Assembly: GCA_006535965.1 (NCBI GenBank)
Contig: QEAR01000024.1
Location: forward strand, 1-64,000
Reading direction: 5' to 3'
Length of the DNA: 64,000 nt
Source of the DNA: Spizellomyces sp. 'palustris'
Taxonomy: Eukaryota; Chytridiomycota; Chytridiomycetes; Spizellomycetales; Spizellomycetaceae
Shown here: piece by piece, positions 45,235 to 56,700 of the stretch
Position numbering within the stretch: the stretch's first letter is position 1
Layout: each line of letters begins with the position of its first letter
Made by a program: the position numbers and the translations under genes
The notes under the pieces: model-generated
Seen by the model: only the letters and a program-made list of their open reading frames with translations
What the model was told of the DNA's origin: nothing
Database searches by the model: none

Positions 45235-45510
45235 TCGCGGTGGGCGACTCTTGGCAGGTCAGGACAAACCGTAAGATTCCGCTCGCTGCTAGACTCCCGC
45301 AGAAGCACCCATATGCGCACTTGCCAATCAAACTCATGATGACATCACTGCTATGGGATCTAGCCGGTTTACGGATCGCAGCGAATGTCCCCCTGTGAAG
45401 GAAGCCTTGTAATGTTCTCCCGCCCTCACCTAAGCGTAAGTATGAGAAGCGTCGTCGCGTCTTGAAGGATCGGAAGCATCGGTTGGTGAGAATGGGGGAG
45501 AAACGCGAGA

Positions 45511-45531
45511 AGCGCGTTTTAAACACGCGCT
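45511..45531. promoter_or_regulatory. ACGCG-rich palindrome
   Basis: Perfect 7-bp arms AGCGCGT/ACGCGCT flank TTTAAAC. Together with AACGCGAG just upstream it gives several ACGCG cores, resembling MBF/MCB-type cell-cycle sites. No S-phase gene starts within about 1 kb, so the role is unclear. Confidence 0.3.
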
Positions 45532-45895
45532 GCGCCGACTGCGCCATACGGGAAAATTTAAAAAGTTGCTGATTGGCTATTTGCGGACTACTTTGATTGG
45601 CTGGCGATATCGACGGGTGTATCACGTGTAAACTAAGCCATCAATGCTTGCGTCAGCATGGCATAATACCCCCCTTCCAAGCCCGCCGCACAGTCGGCGA
45701 ATGCGGTCGAAACACAATCACTTGCTTGCGTACTTTGTCACTTGATGTCGGTCAACCATGCAAAAAACCAACTCATGCATGGGGCATCCAGAAAAAGCAT
45801 TTGATTGGGACTTGTTTTTGTGTTGGCATCTGACACTCTGTTATCCCCTCGCTTAAATAACTGCATTCTATAATGTCATAACATATCTCTTGTAT

Positions 45896-48544
45896 CTAAA
45901 CTCTACAGCGGCCTTTGCTCCATTCACCAGTAAAAGAGCCTACCACTGGCCGGATGAAAACCCTCACAAGCTGACCTGCTTTGAATCCATTGACTGCCAA
46001 AACTGGTTCATCTCCTGGGACCGAGTATTCGCCCCCTCCTTGTTCATTGTCAGGGACTGTAATCAGAACATTCCATTGATCCACTGTGGCTCCCGTCCAA
46101 GGCAGTGCCCACTTGACCCATAATTCGCCAGGGTCGCGGGTGGGACCATCCAGACATTCGATATCCTTTACGGGCGGTGGAAGTAGCTCAGTCTCTTCCC
46201 AATTTGTGACCCGCACTGTAGAAAGAAGCACTCGGGATTCCTCGAGACCAGACTCAATGAGTGATAAAATCTCTGTGATGTTCACCCGTGTGTCTTGGTA
46301 AATCCTGTACAACCAGAAAGGATTGTCACAGCAAATGTGCTTTGGGACAAGTTTCGTCTCACGCACTAGCTCCTGTTTGTCAGAAGGCAGATGCTCGATG
46401 CCTCCAAGTAAGGGATGATTTTCAGGATGAGGAACGCATTGAGACTCGACTGACGCCTGAAGGAATCGAATAAGTAACCTGTATCTGTCTGCTGCAACGT
46501 CCTGAAAGGGAAAAAAAGCTTGCCATAACGTACCTCCCATGCTCGATATACCAACGCCATACCCGGCAGATTAGCCATGGTCCGATAAGGTGTGTAATTT
46601 TCACTTGGGACACCGAAAGGAAACATCTCCAGCAAAACTGTTCCTCTTCTGCAAAACATAGCCATGACTAAGATACTGCCATGCATACCTAGTCGAGAAA
46701 GTGGGGTAAGAAACACAACAGAGAGGCGGCGGTAGTTCTTTTTCGGCACAAGGCGACGTACCCACCACGACCCGAGCACGGCGCATGAAGGCTACTTGCT
46801 CTTCAAAACTGTGTTTTTCGTTGGTCACAACCTGCACTTTAAGGTTGAACGCAGTTGCTAGCGCAGCTTTCAGTTGTCGTTCATTTAAGATGAGGCGATT
46901 GCTCCGGCGGCCCATGATAACGATTAAATCTGTTTCCGGGAAATCCATTGACGGAACCACCGCGGTACCTAGCTTTGCATCTGCCGCCGCGGGCTCAGCA
47001 GGTACATTAGTGACTGACTTGCCCGAATCTTTATCGTATTGTTCATCTTCTCCTAATGCCAATCCCATTCTCCTGGTAAACCACTCTGACACCTCCCTAA
47101 TAAGCATTCCATTCGGCGTCTTGTTTCGTATTGGTCCCTGAGGCTCTTCAAATCCGTATTGATACCAGGTTGTTTGCTTGCTATTTCCAACTACGATATC
47201 CCGGAAACAGGTAACGATATCCTCATCCTGATCAAGATATGCTCTGAAGCGAAGCGGCTTACTCGATAGATACTGGAAAGGCCGCGTTGCCTGGGATGCT
47301 CCGTAACCGTCGTAAATCAAGACATGGTGTGTATCCAGTGAGAAAGGCATGCCCAGTCGCTGAGATCCTCTCCCAACGAATTCCTTAAGAACAAAGTACA
47401 TTCCCAATACGTCATCGTGCAGGTTGTGCATGATGTTGTTCGGATGTAAGCGAGAAAACATAAAGTGGAGCTTCTCTTCATATCGGACAGGTATATTTCT
47501 GAAGCGTGGGTTGTACGGACTGACTTCAACGAAATTGAAGCGGAACAGGGTGTGACCCTCTACTGTGGAGAGCTCTAGGAGACCGTCAGCGAAACGGTGC
47601 AAAGGAACATTAGACTGAACGGTACGATTGGTTTGCACGATGAACCACTGTTTTTCTGTAGGAAGATAGCAGAGGTTGCGAAAGCGGCAGATGCGGGATG
47701 CACGATCTTCCCCATAACACCATACTGAAGACGACGGTAAGGTAGGGAATATATAGGCAGCTGTATTGTCCTTCTTGTTAACATGCGCTATCTTACTTTT
47801 CTTCTCTGCTGCAAGTAATGAAATAAGTGGTCAAAATCTAATGGTCTATCATTTTGCAAAAAATAGATGCTAACCATTCTTCTTCTTTTCTTCCAAGCGG
47901 GCCTGCTCAGCTGCGTCACCTTCCACCTCATATTCCACTTGTGACTCCAGCCATTTGCGATCGTCCTCCGAAAGGGTCTGATTCACGTTGCTACTCAAAC
48001 GTGCCTGATTAACCATATCGCCCTGTTGCTGGAGGAGCTTGTCCTCAGCTTCTGCCTTTTGGTTGAGCTCCGCCGCATTTGCATGCGCAATCTGCTTCTG
48101 TGCATGTTCAACGGAAGGTGTCGTATCTACCACCGGAGTACTGATGGGAATATTCCCTTCAACCTTATTGTTCGTCGGCAGTTTCGTTGCCATTGTTGCG
48201 GTCTCCACAGCGTTATTTGTTGCTTGGCTGACCTTCTTCACTTTCTGCAACGCCGTTAAAGGCAGGTTTGTGACGGTCGGCGAAAATGGAGTTTGCACTT
48301 CGGCAACGGAAACTTCAACCCTGGCCGTTTCTGGCTTCACTGGGGCGCTCTCAGGTGTTTTAGCTACGGCATCGAGTTTGGACAGTGCTTTCCAAGCCAA
48401 TATCAGAGTACCAAGCCCCAAGACGAAAAGAATAAAGGACCATTTGTAACTCCTCCCTTTCCTTGTCGTCGGCGTCCTGGACTGAGGGAGAGGACTATCG
48501 CTACCATCAAACCTGTTTCCCCGCCGCCGAAAAGCCCCAGACAT
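45896..48544 (-). CDS. GT61 glycosyltransferase, POMGNT2-type
   Basis: Type II membrane glycosyltransferase; animal POMGNT2 adds beta-1,4-GlcNAc to O-mannose in the ER. The first exon (47870-48544) has a cytosolic tail, one signal-anchor helix (WSFILFVLGLGTLILAW) and a coiled-coil stem. Next come VWCYGEDRASRICRFRNLCY, ELSTVEGHTLFRFNFVEVSP, the NIMHNLHDDVLGMYF motif with the HDD acidic pair, TTWYQYGFEEPQGPI, and MGRRSNRLILNERQL. After more introns come the MHGSILVMAMFCRRGTVLLE block, YTPYRTMANLPGMALVYRAW, and HICCDNPFWLYRIYQDTRV, then a C-terminal FnIII-like domain. Co-linearity with human POMGNT2, including that last domain, is strong. Substrate in a fungus is not known. Confidence 0.9.
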
Positions 48545-49190
48545 GCTTCCTGGTACTTGGCGGCTGGGACTACAATGCGGAGAACATGCACGTAGGTGGG
48601 TTAATCTCAGTCCAGTTTATAGGTGCAAGAATCGTAACGGCATCGTACAAGAGCGGACTGTCAATTATTAGCGAATCGCACCGGTTCCAATCAATGGTTC
48701 CATTTGCCTTACAACGTTTTTTCTGGGTTTCCTCTGGGTCTAAACTTGAGTTACAGCGATTTTCGTCCAAGTCCAAAAGTGAAATACGAAATGTAGCTGA
48801 TAATAGTGATGGGCAGAACTGCTGAACAGCCGAGAGAAGGCGCACGTTGAATGTTGCTAAAGAGCATATCTATCGCCATCACATAGATTGTCTTGAGTGA
48901 CAGTCTACATATCACACATGCAGAGAACAGAGCAAAACCATTTGATACCGTTAGGCACCGTTTCTGTTGGCCCAGGCTAGTAATAGCTCATGCAAGCGTA
49001 AGGCACTATCTAATTTCCTTGGAGCCTCGACCCGCAAACTGTCTGGCCTTCGTGGCTTAGCTGCGCGACCAAGTTTTTGTCTCGTCATCGTCCGTTCGCC
49101 GTAATGAAAATGCCTCAGTTTCACTACTGCTTCCTGCTCGTATAGCTGTTGGTCCCCATAAATCTATTTTCCTGGTCCAAGCTAGTAGAA

Positions 49191-49220
49191 CTTTTGCTTC
49201 ATTTTGCTTCATTTTGCTTC
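49191..49220 (+). repeat. Triplicated 10-base repeat abutting an ATG
   Basis: Three copies of a CTTTTGCTTC/ATTTTGCTTC unit run straight into the start codon at 49221. The rest of 48545-49190 shows no gene. Confidence 0.7.
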
Positions 49221-49898
49221 ATGAGTGCTTCAGGCAATAATCCCAAGAAGACCATCAGAAATGTGGTGCCGACTTACGAAAAAGTTCTAGCGAAAGAACC
49301 ACCATTCACTCGGCCAGACCGAATGGAGAGCCTTTTACACAACGAAGAACGTACGTATCTTGTCTTGTTAGAAATAAGTATCTGCTCCTAGTGCCACTAT
49401 CGAGCCTTGATAATTGTCCACAACCAGCTATTTCCCATAAGAAAGAAGTCTTGTCCACCTCGGACATTCCAATGGCGGCCAAGCATCTCGCGAGGAAAAT
49501 TTACAGCCAAGAGGCTCGCAAGCACGGGGGCACGATTCCGAAAGATTCTGATGCCGCCTTGGCCTTTTCTCAAGCAATCGAAATGAACAGAGAGTACGGT
49601 CTGCCTTAGCCTTTGTAGCAGCTTATTCTAATCCATATTCTCTCAGACGCGGCGACCCGGCTGCTTTTCTGGGAGCGGCCAAGCATCATGTTTCGGAGCT
49701 TTTTAAAGAAGAATTGCGTAACAAGGGTTATGTGGATTCGAATTCTGAAGCTGCTCAAACTATGGCAGAAGTTGAGAAATTTGAAGACATGCTCGCGTGA
49801 GTACGACTTGCAATCGACCTGATGGGGATAGTATCTCACCCGTTCCCATCTTCCATAGCGAGAACACTCACAGTTTGGACAGTCGCCTTATGAGGTGA
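49221..49898 (+). CDS. Small hydrophilic protein, SMP-like region
   Basis: Four exons join in phase to about 160 residues, beginning MSASGNNPKKTIRNVVPTYE. Middle exons encode AAKHLARKIYSQEARKHGGT and SDAALAFSQAIEMNRERGDP, and the next GAAKHHVSELFKEELRNKGY. The last exon ends NTHSLDSRLMR. Introns run from 49350 to 49428, 49600 to 49648 and 49799 to 49859 (edges within a few bases). The spacing of GG, A-x-A-x-S and N residues recalls the plant seed-maturation (SMP) domain, which fungi also use, but this is a loose match. No membrane segment or signal peptide. Function unknown. Confidence 0.75.
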
Positions 49899-50222
49899 GG
49901 TGGTGTAGCAATCACGAATCCGTCGACCTACGATAGGGTCGAACTGGAGCGGTTTCACGCAAATGGCATGTATGGTAGCACAATCTGTTGGGGAGGGGTG
50001 AAATATGATTCCTTCAAGGCACCGCAGCGGCATCAGTCCGCCAGCTGAAAAAGAATGACCTAGAAGAAGCCGCCCTGCTCGTGTCCGTCACTTTTAGCAG
50101 TATTATCATTCATTACCACACGAAACACTCCATAAACGTAGCGATCAAAAGCGGGCCACACAAACTATGCTACAAATGGGTAAGTTGCGCCAGCCTCGTA
50201 TGCCTGCAACTACAATTGCAAT
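49899..50222. other. Intergenic region, no gene seen
   Basis: 324 bases between two convergent stops; I see no RNA gene or repeat in it. Confidence 0.4.
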
Positions 50223-51090
50223 TTATCGGCGACGGTCATCTCTACGATCACCACCACGACGATGCCGCCTAGGAGAGCAATCTAATGAGCACACATGCAG
50301 TAATGTGGATCGTACATGACAGCGGAAGTCTTACCTAGTGTCCCGCTCTTGAATGCTTGTGCTAGCACTCGCCCCACGAACAAATGCAAAATCTGCCTTG
50401 ATAGTTTGATCCAATAGTGTACTGCCGTTAAGCCCATCAATGGCAGCCTTGGCCTCCTTGTGTGTCTCGTACTCGACCAATGCGTAACCCTAAATGGTCT
50501 ATTTGAATATGGATTTCAAGGAAGTCCAGACAGTTCCATGGCATACCTTGACGTATCCCGTTCGACGATCAAGATTGAGATGCAGGTTCTTGATTTCACC
50601 ATATTCAGCGCATTTTTCTGAGACATCTTCTTCGTTGGCCTCCTCGTGTACACCCGTTATCAACACAATCCATCCTTCAACAGCTGGAAAGCAGTGAGCT
50701 GTGTAGCCCACAATTTCGATGCTGACTATATACTTACATCTCTGTGCTTGTCCCGTGGCAGTATCTTCCAATGACTCGAACCGCCCAGAGGTAAATTCGT
50801 CTTGGTCGACTCCACCTACCAGACCCCACATTAGAGCCACTTGTTTATTGCGCTCGAAACCCAGTCATCCTACCAGCACGCCTTTCCGAGAATCCACGAC
50901 CCTTTCGTTTCGTAGCATTAGATTTGAGGCGATCTGTATCGTCTATTTGGACTAGGAAGATCCACAAACAATCTGAGCAGTTGGCCACACACGTCACCTG
51001 GATAAAAATGGCCTTACCATCATCAACCACCATTTCATCCGCTCCGGGATCCAGATCAACAGCCATTTCGTAATTGTCGGTGGCAGCCAT
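50223..51090 (-). CDS. Exon-junction-complex protein Y14 (RBM8A)
   Basis: RRM protein that with Mago forms the core of the exon junction complex on spliced mRNA. Exons encode [40 protein letters not shown], the acidic linker [17 protein letters not shown], and the [43 protein letters not shown] and [17 protein letters not shown]. After KADFAFVRG and an Ala/Ser stretch, a last exon starting at the second of two nearby acceptors gives [14 protein letters not shown], an Arg-rich tail like that of Y14. Using the first acceptor would stop after three residues. A conserved EJC fits an intron-rich genome. Confidence 0.92.
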
Positions 51091-51514
51091 GGTATTACTT
51101 TGTCGCTATGATAAAATAACCTAGATGGGTGGTTAGATCATCGTTGTGTCAAGTCGCCGCCGAAGGCTATCTGCCACTCATGCAAGATCCCATTTGCCCA
51201 CAGTGCACCCTCTCCGCGCTAGCGCATTGTTTCAAGTTATGCGAGTGTATCGTACCTGTTAAAATGTCGCACTTTTGGAGTTGAAGTTTGGGATCCACCA
51301 CAACAGCGACACACACAGGCAGCGCTGGTTTGACTCATTTTCGGTTGCTCCGCCACGACGCCACCATAGGGTGGCTGGTGCGTGGCTATTCGGATCGTTA
51401 CCAGGTAGGCACTGCATTGGGTGACTCCATTCCAATATCATTGCCATCGCACGGTCGCCAGAGATTGCCCACCGCTGAACAAGAGAGTTCTTTGTAAATC
51501 CCTTCTCTTTCAAA

Positions 51515-52760
<1,246 letters not shown>

Positions 52761-53674
52761 ATGTCGTCGTCGTCGACCGCCTGGGTGATGGCATGTCGGG
52801 TATTGTTTCCACAAGGCGTCAACATTCCAAGTCCAGATTCCGCCACCATACCTCCCTCGTCTCCAAATGATCCAGTTTCTCCGCCCATCGTTCCTCCAAA
52901 AATTCGCTCGTGCATGATTACGGATTTCGATCCCCGAACCCAGCAAGCCACATTGTACCTTGGTACCAGGCATCCAACGGTTCCGCATCGGTTGTTTCCT
53001 GTGGGCGGGGCCATTTCTATCCTCACTGGACAACCAGTGCCACCGCTAAATACTCGCCCACATATGCAACCACGGGTTTATCTCAACTTTACACACCCTA
53101 TACGCATTCATGCCATTTTTACTCACTTCCATGTTCTGGAAGACGCGATGCAACGCGACAAGTGCCATCACAGCTCCCAGATGCCGATGTTGCGGCATAT
53201 CGTCAAGGGATAATCAGATTAGAACCTGCTGAGTTAGAACGATTTTTAAGCCATGCGAAACAATATTCAGCCAAAAAATCAATGTTTACTCTAGCACACC
53301 AAGATGACACAGATGATGACTATGGACATCAGACAACGGGAAGAAGCCAATCGTTAGTAGAAGACACCGTCGACGGTGGATCAGCTACTCTACGTGGACA
53401 GTCAACTGCAAGATCGTGGGCAGATGTGGTTCGTGCAAATCCGGAGGCGTCGGCAGATGAGCTGTTGGTGGCAATGCATGGCCAAGCTGAAGTCAGGGAA
53501 GGCTATTGGAACGGTGGGCTAGGATTTGTTTGTGAAGATACTTCCTCACTGTCGGATGTTAGTGCCTTGCCGGTTATTGCGTTGGAGCCACTTTATGCCG
53601 CCAACACTACCGATGAGGAGGAGGATGTTGTCGAGGAGTTTCTGAAGGAGTGTGCTGTATTTCCGGTTTTCTGA
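52761..53674 (+). CDS. Unassigned acidic protein
   Basis: I do not recognise this protein. The start MSSSSTAWVMACRVLFPQGV leads to a Pro-rich stretch (IPPSSPNDPVSPPIVPP) and a beta-rich block (TDFDPRTQQATLYLGTRHPT). An intron of about 100 bases (donor GTTTAT after 53069, acceptor before 53177, approximate) restores the frame for DADVAAYRQGIIRLEPAELE, then an acidic Ser/Asp-rich region, SWADVVRANPEASADELLVA, and the end EEDVVEEFLKECAVFPVF. No signal peptide or membrane helix. Its stop lies just 105 bases before the convergent separase stop, in a tandem duplication. Confidence 0.6.
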
Positions 53675-53775
53675 TTTATGACTAAACAGGTCTTGTTGGA
53701 GGAGGATCTATTACGGAGGGTTTTCTGAATTTATAACTACACAGGCCTTGTTAGAGGAGGATCTATTACGGAGGG
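53667..53775. repeat. Tandem duplication of about 54 bases between convergent 3' ends
   Basis: Unit 1 (53667-53720) and unit 2 (53721-53775) both run from TTTTCTGA through an ACAGG-type splice acceptor-like string and TTGTT(G/A)GAGGAGG to GGATCTATTACGGAGGG. They differ at about six positions. Unit 1 starts inside the last codons of the upstream gene and supplies its stop; unit 2 ends three bases before the separase stop. Confidence 0.85.
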
Positions 53776-53778
53776 TCA

Positions 53779-56700
53779 TCATTGATGACCATCTCTCTTC
53801 AAGTATACCGGCACTCCATAGACCACTGGCGCTGCTCCCGTCAAGTATTTGAGGGTACAGACATCTCTAGAGGCAGTCACAGCTTCTGCAATTGATGAGT
53901 GGTCAAAATGACCTGTTTCTCGTGATGTGACCAAGCCCCATTTCTCGAACATGGCACCGCTAAACCGGTCTAGATCGCGATCTGTTACGTCCCAAAGGTT
54001 TGCTACAATGGCTTGGCTGCAAGCAGACGTCAGATCAGCGTCACATGTACATCAAAGCGTACGCTAATGCACTTGCCTTCCCCCTAATATGTAGTTCAAT
54101 GGTGTTCCATGTGGATCGAATTCACCAGCGGGACGTAAACATCCACTGCTACAGCCCAATAATAGAGTTACTGCACACCTCTCCAGTTCTCGTACACGAT
54201 GGCCTCGTATGTATTGCTCCCCTCCGCCGTGGCCAAAATAGCTGTAGAGATCCGTTAAATTTGGTCTCAATGATAATGTGACGAGCAGCACGTACATGAA
54301 TAGATCTTTGCTTGATAACGCACTCGCCCAATCATCCTCGCCTGGGGTGCGGGAGATTAATCCTGACCACCCCTCCTGACTATAACCAATCAACAGCAAT
54401 CAGCGGCGCCTCCCAATGGAGAAACGGCCATAATCCGATTCCATACCTTGTCACCATTTCCCGAAACTGTTCCTGCGTGCGGATCAGATCTTGACTGGGA
54501 TTCAGCAGGTAGTATGTCTTTTGCGGGTCTACGACAAGGTTTTGCTTCTTGGAATGCAAAAGGATGTTTTGCAAAAAGAAAATAGATGGTAGCCGGCATA
54601 CAGGTCGATTTCGAAGAACAGGTAAGCTCTCCCATGGAATCATATGTAGATGCTTGTCGGGTATCAGAATCAAATGGCGTGACGGCTTGTTTCGAGCCGA
54701 AGTGCTGCCAATGACATTTTGATATGTTTCGTGGAACTCGACGAGAGCATCCCTCATATCAGCTTCCATCTAACCAAAACATATTACCATGACATGTTTG
54801 GAAGTTCTTGATATGAGCAGGATTCTTGGTCCGGTACCTACCAAGTCAATGTTCAGTTCGTCATAATCGACGTTTGTTCCACTGTACTGATAGGCGTCCA
54901 TCAAATGGAATAGAGCATCTTCAATGTCGTCAGGCGATGGATCTGGTCCAAGCCGTAGCAGCATCCGGCAAAGGTCAGAATCAATGGGTAATATGCTGGC
55001 TCGCTTCCCCCTTCCAGCTTTAGTTGACACGGCTTTGAAAACGATCTTCTCAACCTTTTCTTTGAATTCCAGCAGAGCATCATTGCATGAAGGTGACTCG
55101 TACTCGTCTGTAATCAGTAGTCCCTATTTTGAGCTTGTTAGCGCAAAACGCCAACTGTCCTGCCAGATCACAAAACATACTCTGAACGCCCCCAACCAAA
55201 CAAGCTCTATTTCCTCGAGCAAAGCCTTCATGCGCTGGTCCAACTCCTTGCGCTTCTTCCACCATTCGGCTTTGTTCTCCCGTGTGACATATGCATCCGC
55301 GTTCTCGGTTGTTGCATTGCTTGCTGTTAGAATGTCCTGAAGCTCACCGATGACCTCCCCATATAGCAAACCATTATCTTCTCCTTCCCTCATTGCTTGC
55401 CGTTTTAATGGCAAGCGAACCACAACCGGAGATGAGCCCTTTTCTAATCGGGTTAGGTACATGTCCTCTCTTTCCAAATCCACGGACAACGAGCAGACTA
55501 TCCAATTCTCGGGAAGAGCGTTTATAATGTCGTCACGAAACTCAGATATACTCATCGTCGAACCATGAGTGCAATCTCCAGCGAGATTTTCTGTTGCAGC
55601 TAATCCCACCTCACCATCTGTGATGGAAGCACGAATCTCGCTCATGGGGACAGGCCAAGATGACTGGCCCGCTCGTCGTAATAGTTTATCACGTACGGAT
55701 GCAAGCATTTCACGTCTTGAAGTCAATCCTTTTGACAGCTCTTTACCAAAAATAATTAATCCAATGCTGCGTCTACGTAGTGTCAAACGTTAGTCTCACC
55801 TAAATACAGTGCTGAAGAGAGTGCTAAGTCTGATGCGTCCGAATCATCGGTACCACCAGTCAGGTAAGCCCGCATCACATTCAAGAGCGCCAGCCCATGA
55901 GATATCTCGTGGCACAATTGAGGAGACCCGTACGGATAAACAGAGGTAAAGGCTTCTTTAAATAACTCCTGTACTTGTACGATCGTTCGCTGGACTGCCA
56001 CCGCAGCCTTGAACGCTTTGGTTTGCCTGGAGGGACTAGTGGTAACTCGCTTTGGAACGCACCAGGGCAGCGAGAAAGCTGAACAATAAATCGAATTAGC
56101 AATGTGTTCTTTCCAGTCGTATCACACAATGATAGTCTGCGTATAACCGACCAGAATCAGAAAACATGGTAAACAACGGATTGGTGCGTAAAGCTTGCAA
56201 TAACTTTTGAAGCTTCACTTTGGCTAGAGTACCGGTATATTCCCCCTACATAAAACAATGATGAGATTTGCACAGGACACGGAAGCATCGAAATGTAATC
56301 ATCACCTGCCCCAGACCTCTATGGAGGAAGTCATCACCACATATCAGTTTCTTCTCGGACGCCTCCAGCCTTCCTTGTTTACAGAGAGCCCAACCTAGCG
56401 TGAGCTCCGTTGTTAAAGTCAGAAATGTCACTGTGACGAATCCAGGTCTTACCAATACGGGATATGATTTCTACTTTCTTGTCCGATAGTACAGCGCATT
56501 CATACTGAATATCAGACTCTGAAAAATCAACTGTGAGGATCCTACGCGAAACATGACAGTTGTCTGCGGTCATACTTTCTTGAGCAATTCGCGACGAACT
56601 GAGAGCCTTCCGCTTCGCAGGTGAAAAATGTATGATTTTCCTTTCCCGCGGTGTCTCCGTACCACTAGGTTTTAGTCATGAATGTTAATTCAGATGAACA

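Larger units (their letters stand above)
44527..45895. other. 1.4 kb intergenic region, GC-rich in part, no clear gene
   Basis: Between the small NTF2-like gene and the 3' end of POMGNT2. It contains the diverged direct repeat at 45025-45234, ACGCG-rich sequence with a palindrome at 45511-45531, an ATCACGTG at 45621-45628, and T-runs on the minus strand around 44908-44925. Open frames on the minus strand (for instance 45224-45625) have Arg-rich starts but no recognisable protein and are not called. Confidence 0.45.

Noticed and set aside
45224-45625. 133-codon minus-strand frame with an Arg-rich start
   Set aside because: The start resembles a mitochondrial presequence, but no domain follows and no splice model improves it.
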